12,810 nt of DNA. Origin: JAFMIX01 sp031371425 (GTDB lineage: Bacteria; Verrucomicrobiota; Verrucomicrobiia; Limisphaerales; JAFMIX01). The stretch's first letter is position 1; every line of letters begins with the position of its first letter. Under the pieces are notes generated by a model. It did no database searches. It saw nothing but the letters and a program-made list of their open reading frames with translations, and was not told where the DNA came from. The position numbers were made by a program, and so were the translations under genes. The stretch is taken from contig JANMJO010000047.1 in assembly GCA_031371425.1 (NCBI GenBank), positions 1-12,810 on the forward strand, read 5' to 3'. Of the stretch, positions 1-6,119 are shown one piece after another.

Positions 1-1
1 G

Positions 2-352
2 GGCAAGAGCCGCGCCGATGCGCTGCTGGCCGACGACAACCTCGAGGAAGCACCCAACCTGCTTTCGAAGTTCTACGGCTTCGACCTTGACGTCCCGGCT
101 CGCAGCGGCCTCGCCCGTCAAGAGACATGTGAAATTCTGAACCTCTCGCTTTTAGAGTGGCTGCTGCGGACGGGGGCCGTCCGCGCTCCGGCGGCGAAGC
201 CGCCTGAAGGCGGAACTCCAAACGAGGGTTTGGCATCACGGGGATTGCAGCGGCCTCGCCCGTCCAGCGACATGGGAAATTCTGACCGGGTCGCGGTTAG
301 TGTGGCTGCTGCGGACGGGGACCGTCCGCGCTCCGGCGGCGAAGCCGCCTGA
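2..352 (+). CDS. 3' end of an unidentified protein, tail running into repeats
   Basis: Frame 2 is open from the left edge to a TGA at 350-352. The first 33 or so codons (about positions 2-100) look truly coding: the third codon position is strongly G/C biased and the peptide is a plausible acidic stretch (EEAPNLLSKFYGFDLDV). From position 102 on, the frame reads through both copies of a dispersed 122-bp repeat, in two different frames because the 145-bp period is not a multiple of three. The last 80 or so residues are therefore repeat-encoded and low in complexity. I do not recognise the family. The repeats may have inserted near the original 3' end and displaced the stop codon. The true end could lie near 100-140 if a frameshift is present; frame 3 has a stop at 138-140. 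The 5' end is outside the window. Confidence 0.4.
   Translation, partial: GKSRADALLADDNLEEAPNLLSKFYGFDLDVPARSGLARQETCEILNLSLLEWLLRTGAVRAPAAKPPEGGTPNEGLASRGLQRPRPSSDMGNSDRVAVSVAAADGDRPRSGGEAA
102..223 (+). repeat. Hairpin-rich dispersed repeat, copy 1
   Basis: This is a 122-bp unit, repeated at 247-368 with a 145-bp period. The two copies are nearly identical over their last 65 or so bases and over the first 18. Three perfect hairpins follow each other: GCGGACGG/CCGTCCGC with a 3-nt loop, GGCGGC/GCCGCC around GAA, and CCGCC/GGCGG around TGAA. The unit ends in GCGGAACTCCAAAC, the same 14 bases that form the ends of the element at 8226-8296. The architecture is REP/BIME-like. No transposase is encoded in the window. 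Confidence 0.85.
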
Positions 353-368
353 AGGCGGAACTCCAAAC
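247..368 (+). repeat. Hairpin-rich dispersed repeat, copy 2
   Basis: This is the second copy of the unit at 102-223, separated from it by 23 bp. Most differences between the copies fall in the middle (roughly 264-300), while the hairpin block at 311-368 is almost unchanged. The first hairpin is GCGGACGG, loop GGA, CCGTCCGC; the single loop difference from copy 1 keeps the stem intact. The copy ends one base before the T-tail of the glutamine synthetase terminator, so the repeat sits right behind that gene's transcription end. Confidence 0.85.
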
Positions 369-401
369 AAAAAGGGCGTGACCTTTTGCGGTCACGCCCT
401 T
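369..401 (-). terminator. Rho-independent terminator of glutamine synthetase
   Basis: Read on the minus strand, a perfect 12-bp stem (AAGGGCGTGACC, 6-nt loop, GGTCACGCCCTT) is followed directly by a run of five T, two of which are the last stem bases. It starts about 20 nt after the stop codon at 422. The arms are at 390-401 and 372-383. The T tract on the minus strand makes this a terminator for the gene at 422-1444. Confidence 0.9.
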
Positions 402-421
402 GAAGTTTTCGTGGTGCGGCC

Positions 422-1444
422 TTACTTGGTCGGCACGGTGTTGATCGTCTGCAGGATGCGGCCGGCGATCTTGTAGGGGTCGCCCTGCGAGTTCGGACGG
501 CGGTCTTCGAGGTAGCCCTTGTAGTCGTTGTTGACGAAGCTGTGGGGGACGCGCACGGACGCGCCACGGTTGGCGATGCCGTAGTTGAATTTATCAATGG
601 ACTGCGTTTCGTGCAGGCCGGTCAGGCGGAGATGGTTGTCCGGGCCATAGACGGCGATGTGTTCGTTTTTGTATTTGTCGAACGCGGCCATGAGTGCCTC
701 GAAGTAATTCTTGCCGCCGACTTCGCGCATGTGCGTGGTGGAAAAGTTGGAGTGCATGCCGGAGCCGTTCCAATCCACATCTTTGCCGAGGGGCTTGCAA
801 TGCCATTCCACGTCCACGCCGTATTTTTCGCAGAGGCGCAGGAGGAGGTAGCGGGCGACCCAGACCTGGTCGGCGGCGTGCTTGGAGCCTTTGCCGAAGA
901 CTTGGAATTCCCACTGGCCTTTGGCGACTTCGGCGTTGATGCCTTCGTGGTTGATGCCGGCGTCGAGGCAGAGGTCGAGGTGCGTGTCAACGATCTCGCG
1001 GGCGATGCAGCCGACGTTCTTGTAGCCGACGCCGGTGTAGTATTCGCCCTGCGGATAGGGAAAGCCGGAGTCGGGGAAGCCGAGCGGCTTGCCGTTCTTG
1101 TAGAGGAAGTATTCCTGCTCGAAGCCGAACCAGGCACCGGGATCATCGGGGATGTTCGCGCGGCCGTTGGAGGGATGCGGCGTCTTGCAGTCGGGCATCA
1201 TGACTTCGCACATCACGATCACGCCGTTCTTCTTGGTCGTGTCGGGATAGACGGCGACGGGCTTGAGCATGCAGTCGGAGCTTTTGCCTTCGGCCTGACG
1301 GGTGGAGCTGCCGTCGAAGCCCCACATGGGAAGCTGTTCGAGTTTGGGGAAGGCGGCGAATTCTTTGACTTGTGTCTTGCCGCGGATGTTGGCGACGGGT
1401 TCGTAACCGTCGAGCCAGAGGTATTCCAATTTGTATTTGGTCAT
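422..1444 (-). CDS. glnII: Glutamine synthetase, type II (beta-grasp, eukaryotic-like)
   Basis: Makes glutamine from glutamate, ammonia and ATP in the cytoplasm and is a main entry point for nitrogen. At 340 residues it matches the short GSII family rather than the roughly 470-residue GSI. Visible family motifs are WGFDGSST (41-48), FGFEQEY (106-112, metal-binding glutamates), NHEGINAEVAKGQWEFQ (165-181), WNGSGMHSNFST (225-235, ATP and glutamate site), RLTGLHET (273-280) and NRGASVRVP (292-300). The start at 1444 (MTKYKLEYLWLDG) is chosen because homology begins there; an in-frame ATG at 1519 would add 25 unconserved residues and would overlap the putative promoter. GSII enzymes lack the adenylylation loop of GSI, so control is probably at transcription; a dyad overlaps the putative -35 box. 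A strong terminator follows. Identification is secure. Confidence 0.97.
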   Translation of the reverse strand: MTKYKLEYLWLDGYEPVANIRGKTQVKEFAAFPKLEQLPMWGFDGSSTRQAEGKSSDCMLKPVAVYPDTTKKNGVIVMCEVMMPDCKTPHPSNGRANIPDDPGAWFGFEQEYFLYKNGKPLGFPDSGFPYPQGEYYTGVGYKNVGCIAREIVDTHLDLCLDAGINHEGINAEVAKGQWEFQVFGKGSKHAADQVWVARYLLLRLCEKYGVDVEWHCKPLGKDVDWNGSGMHSNFSTTHMREVGGKNYFEALMAAFDKYKNEHIAVYGPDNHLRLTGLHETQSIDKFNYGIANRGASVRVPHSFVNNDYKGYLEDRRPNSQGDPYKIAGRILQTINTVPTK

Positions 1445-1453
1445 GGTTGTGAG

Positions 1454-1499
1454 TTTAGAATGTTGTCGTTGTTGTTCCGTCAAAATGTCCGATTTTGAC
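1454..1499 (-). promoter_or_regulatory. Putative promoter and operator-like dyad of glutamine synthetase
   Basis: On the minus strand a -35-like TTGACG (1478-1483) and a -10-like TCTAAA (1454-1459) are separated by 18 bp. A perfect inverted repeat, GTCAAAAT, 5-nt spacer, ATTTTGAC (1479-1486 and 1492-1499), overlaps the -35 box, as an operator would. A transcript begun 6-7 nt past the -10 would start only a few bases before the ATG at 1444, so the mRNA may be nearly leaderless, which fits the missing Shine-Dalgarno. The dyad is certain; its function as promoter and operator is inferred. Confidence 0.5.
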
Positions 1500-1790
1500 A
1501 ATGCGGGAGAGTTAAGCAAATGAGATGCCGCTCCGCAATACCGGCTTGAAGAAAACTCGCAACCCCTTTGTTGGCGGGCTTTGTATGCGAGCAGGAATTT
1601 TTTGAGGCCAGCGGCGACGGTCGCGGGTTGTTTTTATTTGCTCGCACTGCGCGGATTTGCCCACGTGATCTTTCCAGCACCAGTTCGTGAACATGCGGCG
1701 GGGAATCATACGAAGACGGCATTTGTCGGCGCAGTGCAGGATGAATTTGGCTTGGTTGGACTGCTGGCCTGACTTAAAGTTCTTGCCACA
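1500..1790. other. Intergenic region between divergent genes
   Basis: These 291 bases between the glutamine synthetase promoter and the methyltransferase start have short open frames on both strands, but none looks like a protein: cysteine- and arginine-rich translations with no recognisable motif. A 9-bp inverted repeat, GCACTGCGC (1644-1652) and GCGCAGTGC (1729-1737), is separated by 76 nt and may be chance. No tRNA, riboswitch or convincing promoter for the downstream gene was seen. Confidence 0.4.
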
Positions 1791-2651
1791 ATGATCCTGA
1801 AAAAATTGCAGCAGAAACATGTCTGGGAGCGGCTGTTTTACGAGCGGCTGACGGAGCCGCTGCACCTGAACTTCATTTCCTTGCTGGTCTCGCTGTTCGG
1901 TTCTTACGCCGCCAAGGTCAAATATGACCTAGTGCTCCGCCCGAACAATGCCTTCGGCATCCTCAAGGCCGCCAACGCGGCGAAAAAGCAGGGCATCAAA
2001 ACCGTGACGCTCATTGAATTCGGCGTGGCGACCGGCTCGGGACTGATGAACATGGCCGGCATCGCCCGGCGGGTGACAAAGGAGACGGGCGTGAATTTCA
2101 AAATCTACGGCTTCGACACCGGCAAGGGAATGCCGCCGGCGCGAGATTATCGCGATCATCCCGACCTGTATTTTCAGGGCGACTTCGAGATGGACTTTAA
2201 ACGGTTGTCCCAGCAACTGCCCGCCAACACGCGCCTCGTCATCGGCGAACTGGAGCAGACGGTGCCGGATTTTGTAAAGCACCTCTCGCCCGACGAGCCT
2301 ATCGGATATGTAGCGCTGGATGTGGATTATTATTTCTCGTCGGTGCAGGCGTTGCAACTGCTGGCGGGCGATCCCCGGCTCTATCTTCCGGTCACGGTGC
2401 TTTATCTTGATGACATCTGGTGCGAACGCCACAACAGCGCCTGCGGCGAACGGTTGGCGGTGGCGGAATTCAACGCCGCGCACCCGCTGCGACTCATTGA
2501 GCAGCATCCCTTTTTTGAAACCACGCGAGTCTTCCGCCGCGCGAAGTGGCTCAAGCAAATGTTTTATCTCCATGTGCTCGACCACCCGGACCGGGCCACC
2601 GTTCGCAAGGCGGAACAAAAGGCCGTGCTGCAAAACGTCTTTCTGAAGTAA
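1791..2651 (+). CDS. TylF/MycF-like SAM-dependent methyltransferase
   Basis: A 286-residue class I methyltransferase fold. The SAM-binding motif I is LIEFGVATGSG (about 74-84), followed by a second strand ending in IYGFDTGKGMP (105-115), the position where TylF-type enzymes have FDSFEGLP. GYVALDVDYYFSSVQALQLL (172-191) and LYLDDIW (204-210) carry acidic residues (D177, D179, D207, D208) at the places where macrocin O-methyltransferase relatives bind a metal ion near the acceptor hydroxyl. The N-terminal 55 residues are basic and partly hydrophobic and may be a lid or membrane-touching segment. Such enzymes methylate sugar or polyketide hydroxyls; the substrate here is unknown. The gene is convergent with the six-gene operon (15 nt between stops, no terminator between them), so a joint role in glycan decoration is possible but not shown. 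Confidence 0.72.
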   Translation: MILKKLQQKHVWERLFYERLTEPLHLNFISLLVSLFGSYAAKVKYDLVLRPNNAFGILKAANAAKKQGIKTVTLIEFGVATGSGLMNMAGIARRVTKETGVNFKIYGFDTGKGMPPARDYRDHPDLYFQGDFEMDFKRLSQQLPANTRLVIGELEQTVPDFVKHLSPDEPIGYVALDVDYYFSSVQALQLLAGDPRLYLPVTVLYLDDIWCERHNSACGERLAVAEFNAAHPLRLIEQHPFFETTRVFRRAKWLKQMFYLHVLDHPDRATVRKAEQKAVLQNVFLK

Positions 2652-2666
2652 CGTTCCGCGCTGCGT

Positions 2667-3779
2667 TCAGAGGTGGATCGGGCCGTCGCCGTCGCCGCGG
2701 TTGAAATGGATTTGCGACCGGAAGCTGCCGGAAGTTCCGAGATGCTTGATCAGTTGCGGCGAGCAGGCGATGGCGAAATTGGAAGGCCCGACCCCGTAAC
2801 CCGCCCGGCGCAGGCCGCCAATCCACCGCTCGTGCGACTGGTTGGTGATGACCAGGTCAGCCCCGGCGGCTTGCAGAAAGCGAGTGGCCTGTTCGGCCAC
2901 GGCGTGTTCTTCCCCGGCTCGCGCCAGGCAGTCCACGAGCGAACCCAGTTGCAGATTGCCGAAATACTTGTCGTCCTTCATCCGCGTGTTCCGCACCACC
3001 GCCCAGCCGATGTCAACGCCGTCCTTCTGGATGCGCAGCTTGATGTTGGTGGAATTGGTTTCCGGATAGAGCGTGTCCTGATTGGCTTGGTCGCGGACCG
3101 CCGTGAAAAAATAATCACCTTTGACCGCCGCCCACAATTCATCGGCCCATTCCCCAAACCGGCTCACGGCAGCGCAGGAATAATTTCCTGCGGGTGCTGG
3201 CCGGGTGCGCCAGCGATTCAGGCAGAGCAAACCCAATGTTCCCAGTCCCGTGGCTGCGGCGAAGTCCAGCATCCAGCGTCGCGCTGGAGTCCGCCGCACT
3301 GCCTGAAGATTCCGCAGGCAGTTGGCCGGACGCAGCATCTTGTAAAGAAACGGAATCAGTTCCAGCGTCCAGCCGGAAGCGTGAAGCAGCTGCGGCAACG
3401 GCTGCTGCGTGCCGCCCATGCCGAGCGCGTAGAGGCAGGGTGATTGGCGAAGCGCCGCTCGCAGCATCTGCACCCCGACCATCAGATACTGCCGGTCATA
3501 CGCCGCTTCGGAGACGGGGCCTTGATAATTGCCGACCGGCACGAGGCTGCCCTGGAGAAAAAAATTCTGTCGGCGCAGCTTGTAGCCGCCGCGCACCTCC
3601 GTCCCGTCCAACGCGAGAAACAATTCGATGAAAACCGGGCGGCTCGGAATTTTCGGCAGCCAGCGGGATGTGGCGGTTGCTTCCAGAGAGAACTTGACCT
3701 TGTGTTCGCGCAGCCGGGCGTTGCAGCCGGCGACCTGCGGCTCATGCTCCGGCAAATATTCGGTGATGACCACGGCCAT
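2667..3779 (-). CDS. GNAT-like acyltransferase, apparently two tandem modules
   Basis: 370 residues; last gene of the six-gene operon. The N-terminal half (1-150) reads like a GNAT fold: a strand pair around VFIELFLALDGTEVRGGYKL (49-68), the stretch FFLQGSLVPVGNYQGPVSEA, and a late segment with a short Gly-rich turn (YALGMGGTQQPLPQLLHASGW, 117-137) and a strand-helix ending. A hydrophobic segment (about 169-188) links to a second half (200-370) with GNAT-like features (KLRIQKDGVDIGWAVVRNTR, then helices and an AGADLVITNQSHERWIGGLRRAGY segment). The start at 3779 lies 5 nt after the upstream stop at 3785. An open frame reaching back to 4517 was rejected because its N-terminal 246 residues overlay the deacetylase gene. 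Likely role, by context: moving an acyl group to an amine or hydroxyl of a glycan or small molecule, perhaps from the neighbouring ACP. The fold call is moderate; the substrate is unknown. Confidence 0.55.
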   Translation of the reverse strand: MAVVITEYLPEHEPQVAGCNARLREHKVKFSLEATATSRWLPKIPSRPVFIELFLALDGTEVRGGYKLRRQNFFLQGSLVPVGNYQGPVSEAAYDRQYLMVGVQMLRAALRQSPCLYALGMGGTQQPLPQLLHASGWTLELIPFLYKMLRPANCLRNLQAVRRTPARRWMLDFAAATGLGTLGLLCLNRWRTRPAPAGNYSCAAVSRFGEWADELWAAVKGDYFFTAVRDQANQDTLYPETNSTNIKLRIQKDGVDIGWAVVRNTRMKDDKYFGNLQLGSLVDCLARAGEEHAVAEQATRFLQAAGADLVITNQSHERWIGGLRRAGYGVGPSNFAIACSPQLIKHLGTSGSFRSQIHFNRGDGDGPIHL

Positions 3780-3784
3780 AGGCT

Positions 3785-4726
3785 TCAGGAGGAGCCGCGA
3801 AGCAATTTGCTGGTGAGCCAGCGTCGTTGCAATGTGCGCCGCTCGCCCGGCGTGATGACGTGGGTGACGCCGCCGCGCTGTTGCCGCAGGTAATCCAGCA
3901 GTTCCGACACGGGCACGCACCAGCCGCCGAGCTTGGCGAGACGTTCCATGAGCCGGCAAAACTCCGGGTCCAGCCGGCCGTTCGCAAAAAATCGCTTGGC
4001 AAAATGCGTGTAGAGAATGCACGCCCCGCCTTCGGCGACGAGCTGATCTTGATTGGCCTCGGACATCATCTCGACATACGACTTGAGGTTGCCTGCCTCC
4101 GCCGAGGGATACCATTGGTTGACGTAAGGCAGCAGCGGGTCGTGATAGGGAAAATACGGGCAGACCTTCAGCGAATTGATTTCGCGAAACACGAAGCTGC
4201 GGACGTAGGTGATTTTTTCCCGGCACAGGTCGCCCCAAAAATACGCGCTGTCGGCCAGATGCCCTTCGCTGACGAGCTGCCCGGCTCGGCGCGCGTTTGC
4301 GAGCTGGTAAATCCATTTGGCAAAACCATTCAGCCGCGCCGCGCCCCAGTAGATGTTCTCCCGGTTTTCGTAGTGGTTGGACATGCTGCGGGGATAATGC
4401 CCGAAGTGCCGCTTGAATTCCTCGATAGCCCGCTGCGTCTGCTCGCGCAGGGAACTTTCGCATCGGGCGTTGTGAAAGCCGATCTCGAAACCCTGCGTCT
4501 GGAGTTGCAGCACCCATTCGAGATACGCCGCGTTCTCGCAGCTCATCCCGCCCAGCTTGGTGTCGGTGTGGCCGTCGAGCATCCAGACGGATTTGGTGGT
4601 GCGGAAACCGAGCGCGTGCAGGAATTCATACACCGGCTTGGTGTTCGTCAGCACGTCGCCATCGGCATCGTCAAAAATGCTGAAGGCGAATTTCTTTCCT
4701 TGAGGCCAGATGGGGGAAGCTGCCAT
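3785..4726 (-). CDS. Divergent NodB-fold polysaccharide-deacetylase-like protein
   Basis: 313 residues without a signal peptide, so probably cytoplasmic. The opening FAFSIFDDADGD (13-24) resembles motif 1 of NodB-type deacetylases, where the paired Asp supply the catalytic base and a metal ligand. GFEIGFHNARCESS (79-92) stands where SHTxxH motif 2 is expected but keeps only one His (H85). YPRSMSNHYENRENIYWG (111-128) may supply the missing metal ligand (H118) and corresponds roughly to the Arg/Pro motif 3. A later SEANQDQLVAEGGACILYTHFAKRFF segment gives the final strand with TH, as in motif 5. Because the second motif-2 His is absent, the protein may be a relative with altered metal binding, or inactive. 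It lies 27 nt after the ACP gene and 5 nt before the GNAT-like gene. The likely role is to deacetylate or otherwise process an amino sugar before acylation; that is inference. Confidence 0.6.
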   Translation of the reverse strand: MAASPIWPQGKKFAFSIFDDADGDVLTNTKPVYEFLHALGFRTTKSVWMLDGHTDTKLGGMSCENAAYLEWVLQLQTQGFEIGFHNARCESSLREQTQRAIEEFKRHFGHYPRSMSNHYENRENIYWGAARLNGFAKWIYQLANARRAGQLVSEGHLADSAYFWGDLCREKITYVRSFVFREINSLKVCPYFPYHDPLLPYVNQWYPSAEAGNLKSYVEMMSEANQDQLVAEGGACILYTHFAKRFFANGRLDPEFCRLMERLAKLGGWCVPVSELLDYLRQQRGGVTHVITPGERRTLQRRWLTSKLLRGSS

Positions 4727-4753
4727 GTGAAATCAGCGGTTGAAAAAATCGCG

Positions 4754-4984
4754 TCAGCTCGTGCAATGCCGCGCCAGCGCCGCCTCGATGGCGGCTGGGC
4801 TGACGAGTTCCACCACTTCGGCATCGGTGAACTGCACGCTGAATTCCTGTTCTAGTTCGAGGATCAGCCGCATGTGCCCGGCGGAATCCCACGTCGAGAT
4901 GTCGTGCGGGCCGCTGGCGGGCGTGATCTGGGCCGGATTCAGGTTGAAGACCCGGGCCATGACGTTGCAGATGTTGGCTTGCAT
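4754..4984 (-). CDS. Stand-alone acyl carrier protein
   Basis: 76 residues, the usual ACP length, acidic with a four-helix pattern. The attachment motif is WDSAGHMRLILELEQEF (32-48); Ser34 in DSAGHM is the expected 4'-phosphopantetheine site, matching DSL-type motifs of ACPs. The start at 4984 (MQANICNVMARVF) is preferred over 5014 and 5032 because it gives a normal ACP N-terminus and leaves 16 nt after the E2 stop; the earlier starts would overlap the E2 gene. There is no fatty-acid or polyketide synthase gene nearby. Its position directly after E2 suggests it accepts the acyl group made by the dehydrogenase complex and hands it to the acyltransferase two genes on. The family call is strong; the partner assignment is inference. 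Confidence 0.85.
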   Translation of the reverse strand: MQANICNVMARVFNLNPAQITPASGPHDISTWDSAGHMRLILELEQEFSVQFTDAEVVELVSPAAIEAALARHCTS

Positions 4985-5000
4985 GAAAAAATTGCTGCGG

Positions 5001-6119
5001 TCAACGTGCGGCATCCCACGCCGGAGAATCAAGCCCCGTTTTGATGGCGTTGAGGAAGGCGTTGGCCTGATAGCCGTTGATGACGCGGTGATCGAAGGCG
5101 AGGCCGAGGTTGAAAAACCGCCGCGTCCGCACCTGTCCCTCGGCGGATAGATGGAGTTCCGACTGCACTGCGGCGACCGAAATCATGCACGTCTGCGGCA
5201 CTTGAACGATGGGGCTGACGAGCACGATGTCGGCGTCGGTGTTGATGCTGATGCTGATGTTGCCTCCGGTGAGATCGTCGCTGGTGAACTTGTTACGCAG
5301 CGCCTTCATGCGCAGGCCCATCATGCGCTGGGCGGTTTCCTTGAGCGAAAGTTCTGCCGCCGACCTGATGACGGGGATGAATAATCCCGTCCCCAGATCA
5401 AACGTGACACCAACATGCGCCGTCTTCGCCGGCACGAACTGCAAATCGTCCCGCAGTTCGCCGAAGAAAAACGGAAACGCCCCCGGCAGCGTGCTGACCA
5501 CTTGCACCAGCACATCGGCGAGGCCGACCATGAGGCCTTCGCGTTTGCCGTATTCCGTGAGCCGGTCCAGCGCGGCGTCGCAGATGATTTTTTTGAGGAT
5601 GAAAGATTTCGGCACGCTGGCGTGGGAGCGGCTGACGAGACGGGCAATGGCGGTCTGCTGCTGGCTGGGCCGCAACGCTTCCGCAGGCGCAGCGGCTGCC
5701 GTAGCCGAAATAAGCGCGGCCAAGTCCTGGGTCTTGATGATTTTCTTGCCGAGCGAACGGAGCTGCAGTTCGGTGATGCCGTGAGCGGCGACCAGTTGCT
5801 GCGCGGACTGCGTGACCACCAAATCTCCGGTGGCGGCGGCGGAACTTTTTCCCGCCTGGCCTGCTAGAAAATTGTCGCGCTCGGTGGAGTCCGCAAAGAT
5901 GTAGCCGATGGTCGCGCCGAAATCATACGCCTCTCCGGGTGTCGCCTGCAGGTGCAGGATGCCCGCAACCTCGCCGGGCAAATCAAACGTGGCCTTGCTC
6001 GTCTCCAACACCGCCAGCGTTTCCTGCGGCTGGACGACGCTGCCTTCCGCCTTGCGCCACTCGACCAGCGTGGCCTGGGTGTCGTTGTTGTTGATGGTGG
6101 GGATGGTGATGGGTTTCAT
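5001..6119 (-). CDS. E2 component, lipoyl-bearing acyltransferase of a 2-oxoacid dehydrogenase complex
   Basis: 372 residues in three parts. The lipoyl domain is 1-78, with Lys42 in LETSKATFDLP as the lipoylation site. The E1/E3 (peripheral subunit) binding domain is about 102-138 (SAQQLVAAHGITELQLRSLGKKIIKTQDL). The catalytic domain is about 150-372, with AFDHRVINGYQANAF (341-355): His344 is the general base, and Asn348 stands where many E2s have Asp. Asn at that place is known in Azotobacter vinelandii pyruvate E2, so it need not mean loss of activity. The stretch usually written GTFTISNxG and ending PIINPPQ reads GGNISISINTDADIVLVSPIVQVPQ (286-309), which is unusual. It accepts the acyl unit from E1 on lipoamide and passes it to CoA or, as the context suggests, to the adjacent ACP. 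It starts in an ATGA overlap with E1-beta. The product is short for the family and carries a single lipoyl domain. Confidence 0.92.
   Translation of the reverse strand: MKPITIPTINNNDTQATLVEWRKAEGSVVQPQETLAVLETSKATFDLPGEVAGILHLQATPGEAYDFGATIGYIFADSTERDNFLAGQAGKSSAAATGDLVVTQSAQQLVAAHGITELQLRSLGKKIIKTQDLAALISATAAAAPAEALRPSQQQTAIARLVSRSHASVPKSFILKKIICDAALDRLTEYGKREGLMVGLADVLVQVVSTLPGAFPFFFGELRDDLQFVPAKTAHVGVTFDLGTGLFIPVIRSAAELSLKETAQRMMGLRMKALRNKFTSDDLTGGNISISINTDADIVLVSPIVQVPQTCMISVAAVQSELHLSAEGQVRTRRFFNLGLAFDHRVINGYQANAFLNAIKTGLDSPAWDAAR

Noticed and set aside
102..368. CRISPR array
   Set aside because: There are only two copies, the unit is 122 bp with internal hairpins, and the single 23-bp gap is not a spacer series; no cas genes are present.
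542..1498. 318-residue open frame on the plus strand opposite glutamine synthetase
   Set aside because: It mirrors the codon structure of the real gene on the other strand; the translation is rich in Val, Ala and Gly with no motifs.
1445..1519. Earlier ATG at 1519 for glutamine synthetase
   Set aside because: The added 25 residues are not typical of the family and would overlap the promoter-like sequence; homology starts at 1444.
1512..1865. 117-residue minus-strand frame in the intergenic region 1500-1790
   Set aside because: The composition is unlike neighbouring proteins, no motif is recognised, and it runs into the methyltransferase gene.
3780..4517. 246-residue N-terminal extension of the GNAT-like protein
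   Set aside because: It lies inside the deacetylase-like gene in another frame; the translation is Arg/Ala-rich, and a good ATG exists at 3779, 5 nt after the upstream stop.
3827..4855. 342-residue open frame on the plus strand
   Set aside because: It is antisense to the deacetylase-like and ACP genes, which have clear family motifs.
5071..5091. Asn348 instead of Asp in the E2 DHRxxxG motif taken as loss of catalysis
   Set aside because: Asn at this position is known in the active A. vinelandii pyruvate E2, so it is not evidence of inactivity.
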